From Peteryoungia aggregata LMG 23059 (lineage in GTDB: Bacteria; Pseudomonadota; Alphaproteobacteria; Rhizobiales; Rhizobiaceae), in contig NZ_JAUSUW010000008.1 of assembly GCF_030814435.1 (NCBI RefSeq), forward strand, positions 1 through 64,000: 64,000 nucleotides of DNA, read 5' to 3'. Position numbers and translations under genes: made by a program. This document shows, one piece after another, positions 62,440 to 64,000 of this stretch. The notes under the pieces were generated by a model that saw nothing but the letters and a program-made list of their open reading frames with translations, did not search any database and was not told the origin of the DNA. Within the stretch, counting starts at the first letter, position 1, and each line of letters starts with the position of its first letter.

Positions 62440-63318
62440 ATGAAACTGCCACCGCTCCCGACACTCCGCGCCTTCGAGGCCGCCGCCCGCCGCGAAAGCT
62501 TCCTGCAGGCCGCAACCGAACTCGGCATGACGGCAGCGGCCGTCAGCCAGCATGTGAAGGCGCTGGAGGAGTGGCTGGGCCTTGCCCTCTTCGAACGTCG
62601 GCCGCGTGGCGTGCGCCTCACCGCCGACGGACGCGAACTCGGCGCCGCTTGCTCGGAAGGCCTCGGCCACATCGCCCGCGCCGTCGAGCGGCTGTCTTCG
62701 AGAAAGACGGTCGTCCGGGCGAGCCTTGCCTGCATGCCCTCGGTCGTCACCCACTGGCTCGGCCCCCGCCTGCCCCGTTTCCGCGCAGCACATCCCGATA
62801 TCCAGGTGTCGATCGTCTATCCGCTCGGCGCACTGACCCCGGATGAAGCCGGCGCAGACCTGCTGATCGGACACGGCACCCGCCCGCCGGGTCGGGCGGA
62901 CCGCATCCTGGATGCCGCCACCCGGCCCACCTGTGCGCCCGCCTATCTGGAGCGGCACGGGCCGATCACCACGCCCGCCGACCTCCTGAAACAGGACCTG
63001 TTGCACGACGCAACCGAGGCCGCCTGGCAATCCTGGCTGGCGGCACGCGGGATCGAGGGCCCGACACCGGCAGGACCGCTCTATGCCGATTTCAACCTGC
63101 TCGTCAGTTCGGTCCTCTCGGGCCTCGGCATCGGCCTCTGCCCCACAGCCCTGATCACCGACCACCTGGAAACAGGCACGCTGACCGTGCTGTTCGATGA
63201 AGCTGCGGACGAGGACAAGGCCTATTGGCTGCTGTCAGGCACGAACCTGTCCGACCCAGCCGCGATCTTGCGGGACTGGTTGCTGCAAGAGGCCGCAAGC
63301 TCGGCTTCCAGCGCCTGA
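62440..63318 (+). CDS. LysR-family regulator (GcvA-like)
   Basis: The 292-aa protein has the HTH PPLPTLRAFEAAARRESFLQAATELGMTAAAVSQHVKALEE and a LysR substrate domain. It is divergent from the DUF1989 gene, so that gene is the likely target. The ATG at 62440 begins the HTH. The 3' end, EEAASSASSA-like Ala/Ser codons, overlaps an antisense remnant of an antitoxin gene at 63222-63401. Confidence 0.88.
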   Translation: MKLPPLPTLRAFEAAARRESFLQAATELGMTAAAVSQHVKALEEWLGLALFERRPRGVRLTADGRELGAACSEGLGHIARAVERLSSRKTVVRASLACMPSVVTHWLGPRLPRFRAAHPDIQVSIVYPLGALTPDEAGADLLIGHGTRPPGRADRILDAATRPTCAPAYLERHGPITTPADLLKQDLLHDATEAAWQSWLAARGIEGPTPAGPLYADFNLLVSSVLSGLGIGLCPTALITDHLETGTLTVLFDEAADEDKAYWLLSGTNLSDPAAILRDWLLQEAASSASSA

Positions 63319-63401
63319 TACTCGACGCAGGCTTTCTCATACTCGGCTCGGAATGCCGGGTTTTTCATGAGCTTCTTTTTCAAGGCCACAAGCTTTGCCA
63401 T
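63222..63401 (-). pseudogene. Truncated HigA/XRE-type antitoxin remnant
   Basis: The first ~37 codons read AKLVALKKKLMKNPAFRAEYEK, then EYQALEAELAA, the opening of HigA-like HTH antitoxins. The HTH helices that should follow are missing, and the frame ends after 59 codons in unrelated sequence. It overlaps the 3' end of the LysR gene on the other strand. No toxin gene was found beside it. It looks like the leftover of a decayed toxin-antitoxin module. Confidence 0.65.
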
Positions 63402-63535
63402 TCTGCACCTCAGTTGATCTCGCCCACGCAAACTCCAGCGCCCCAACGGGGTTTTCTGCATTTGTTGACCAAAACAAAAAGCACACCTAAGCGATGTCAA
63501 ACGGAGTGCGCACCAGGCTATGGACAGTCTCACCC

Positions 63536-64000
63536 TTAAGCAGAAAGAGCTTCAAGCGCTCTGTCAAGGATACCCGTGTTAACCGCAGAGTTGGGGCGAT
63601 TGTAATCAATAAACGCCTTGAGATCACCGACAGTAATGTCGCCTATGATCAATCTTGGCTGACCATCCGAAAATGTCCCATAATTCCGCATGTCAAAAAG
63701 AGAATTGACGAGATCGGCATCCGCCTGGTCGGAGTTGACGTTGCCGTCCTTGTCGTAAATGACGCCATCCTTGATCGTGCCGCCGGTCGCCTGCTCATAC
63801 AGACTGATATCTGACGGCAAAAGCCAGTCAGCGGGATTAACGACACCGCTCGAAAGAGCCGCCGCTAGAGCCGGGCTTGCCATTCCTGCCGTTGTCAGAA
63901 TGCGGCTCAGCGGGGCACCATGCGTGTTCAAGGCATTGGCGGAGAGCGTCATGTTGAGATTCTGATGTGCAGTGCTTCCGGAGACCCCTGGAACAGCGGC
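63536..64000 (-). CDS. Unknown protein, 5' end beyond the window
   Basis: At least 154 codons are open on the minus strand, ending at 63536. The frame stays open to the window edge, and the ATG at 63952 lacks a ribosome site, so the true start is probably outside. It contains YDKDGNVNSDQADADL, which loosely resembles a calcium-binding loop, and SRILTTAGMASPALAAALSS. No family is recognised. A secreted or structural protein is possible but unproven. Confidence 0.6.
   Translation of the reverse strand, partial: AAVPGVSGSTAHQNLNMTLSANALNTHGAPLSRILTTAGMASPALAAALSSGVVNPADWLLPSDISLYEQATGGTIKDGVIYDKDGNVNSDQADADLVNSLFDMRNYGTFSDGQPRLIIGDITVGDLKAFIDYNRPNSAVNTGILDRALEALSA

Overview
The window reads as chromosomal DNA of a Rhizobiaceae member (Rhizobium/Agrobacterium relatives), high in GC. 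The case rests on a divergent putA/putR pair, a choXWV choline importer, a BacA/SbmA transporter, a type II glutamine synthetase (glnII) with a divergent DUF2735 gene, and the palindromic intergenic repeats typical of that family. No rRNA, tRNA, CRISPR array or complete insertion sequence was seen. The first ~120 bases are alternating G and C homopolymers and are probably an assembly artefact.

Layout. 235-3926: proline catabolism (putA) and its Lrp-type regulator. 4082-4798: an orphan LuxR-type regulator. 4981-12176: a minus-strand run of uncharacterised genes (DUF2333, DUF6638, a AAA ATPase, an unknown protein and a coiled-coil protein), interrupted by a DUF559 nuclease-like gene beside a palindromic repeat. 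12380-17214: cytochrome c, choXWV, a HugZ-like protein with an unusual C-terminus, and a small ArsR-family regulator with two cysteines. 17577-23383: an omega-amino-acid aminotransferase, an orphan branched-chain amino-acid binding protein, DCC and rhodanese proteins, and an aldose epimerase, separated by repeat-filled gaps. 23451-25813: adenine deaminase followed by a YoeB-type toxin-antitoxin pair. 25823-38948: an ion channel, alpha-glucosidase, glycosyltransferase, der, a TPR protein, NnrU, a polysaccharide deacetylase, bacA, map, an LLM oxidoreductase and 3-hydroxybutyrate dehydrogenase. 38974-44795: xdhA, xdhB, a second DUF559 gene and xdhC, with long palindromic repeats between the genes. 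44849-49430: a CopG/RelE pair, a LysR regulator, puuD and guaD. 50610-53152: a small potassium channel whose last 72 bp recur beyond a LysR/quinone-reductase pair. 53224-60004: lactate dehydrogenase, a phosphoesterase, uraH, allA, a HepT/MntA pair, glnII, allantoicase and uraD. 60238-64000: an alcohol dehydrogenase, a DUF1989 protein, a LysR regulator, the remnant of an antitoxin gene, and an unknown gene cut by the window edge.

The connecting theme is purine nitrogen salvage. Ade and GuaD feed XdhABC, then PuuD, UraH and UraD convert urate to allantoin, and Alc and AllA finish the route to glyoxylate and urea. Only an allantoinase (PuuE type) is missing from the window. A sigma-54 promoter and an NtrC-type site by glnII fit nitrogen control. 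All three intact toxin-antitoxin pairs sit directly beside purine-catabolism genes.

The most interesting observations are the duplicated channel-gene end flanking a LysR/qor cassette, the two DUF559 genes that both abut palindromic repeats and overlap a neighbour by a stop/start junction, the uncharacterised five-protein operon, the toxin-antitoxin/purine association, a composite-looking antitoxin, and base-composition mosaics in bacA and the HugZ-like gene.
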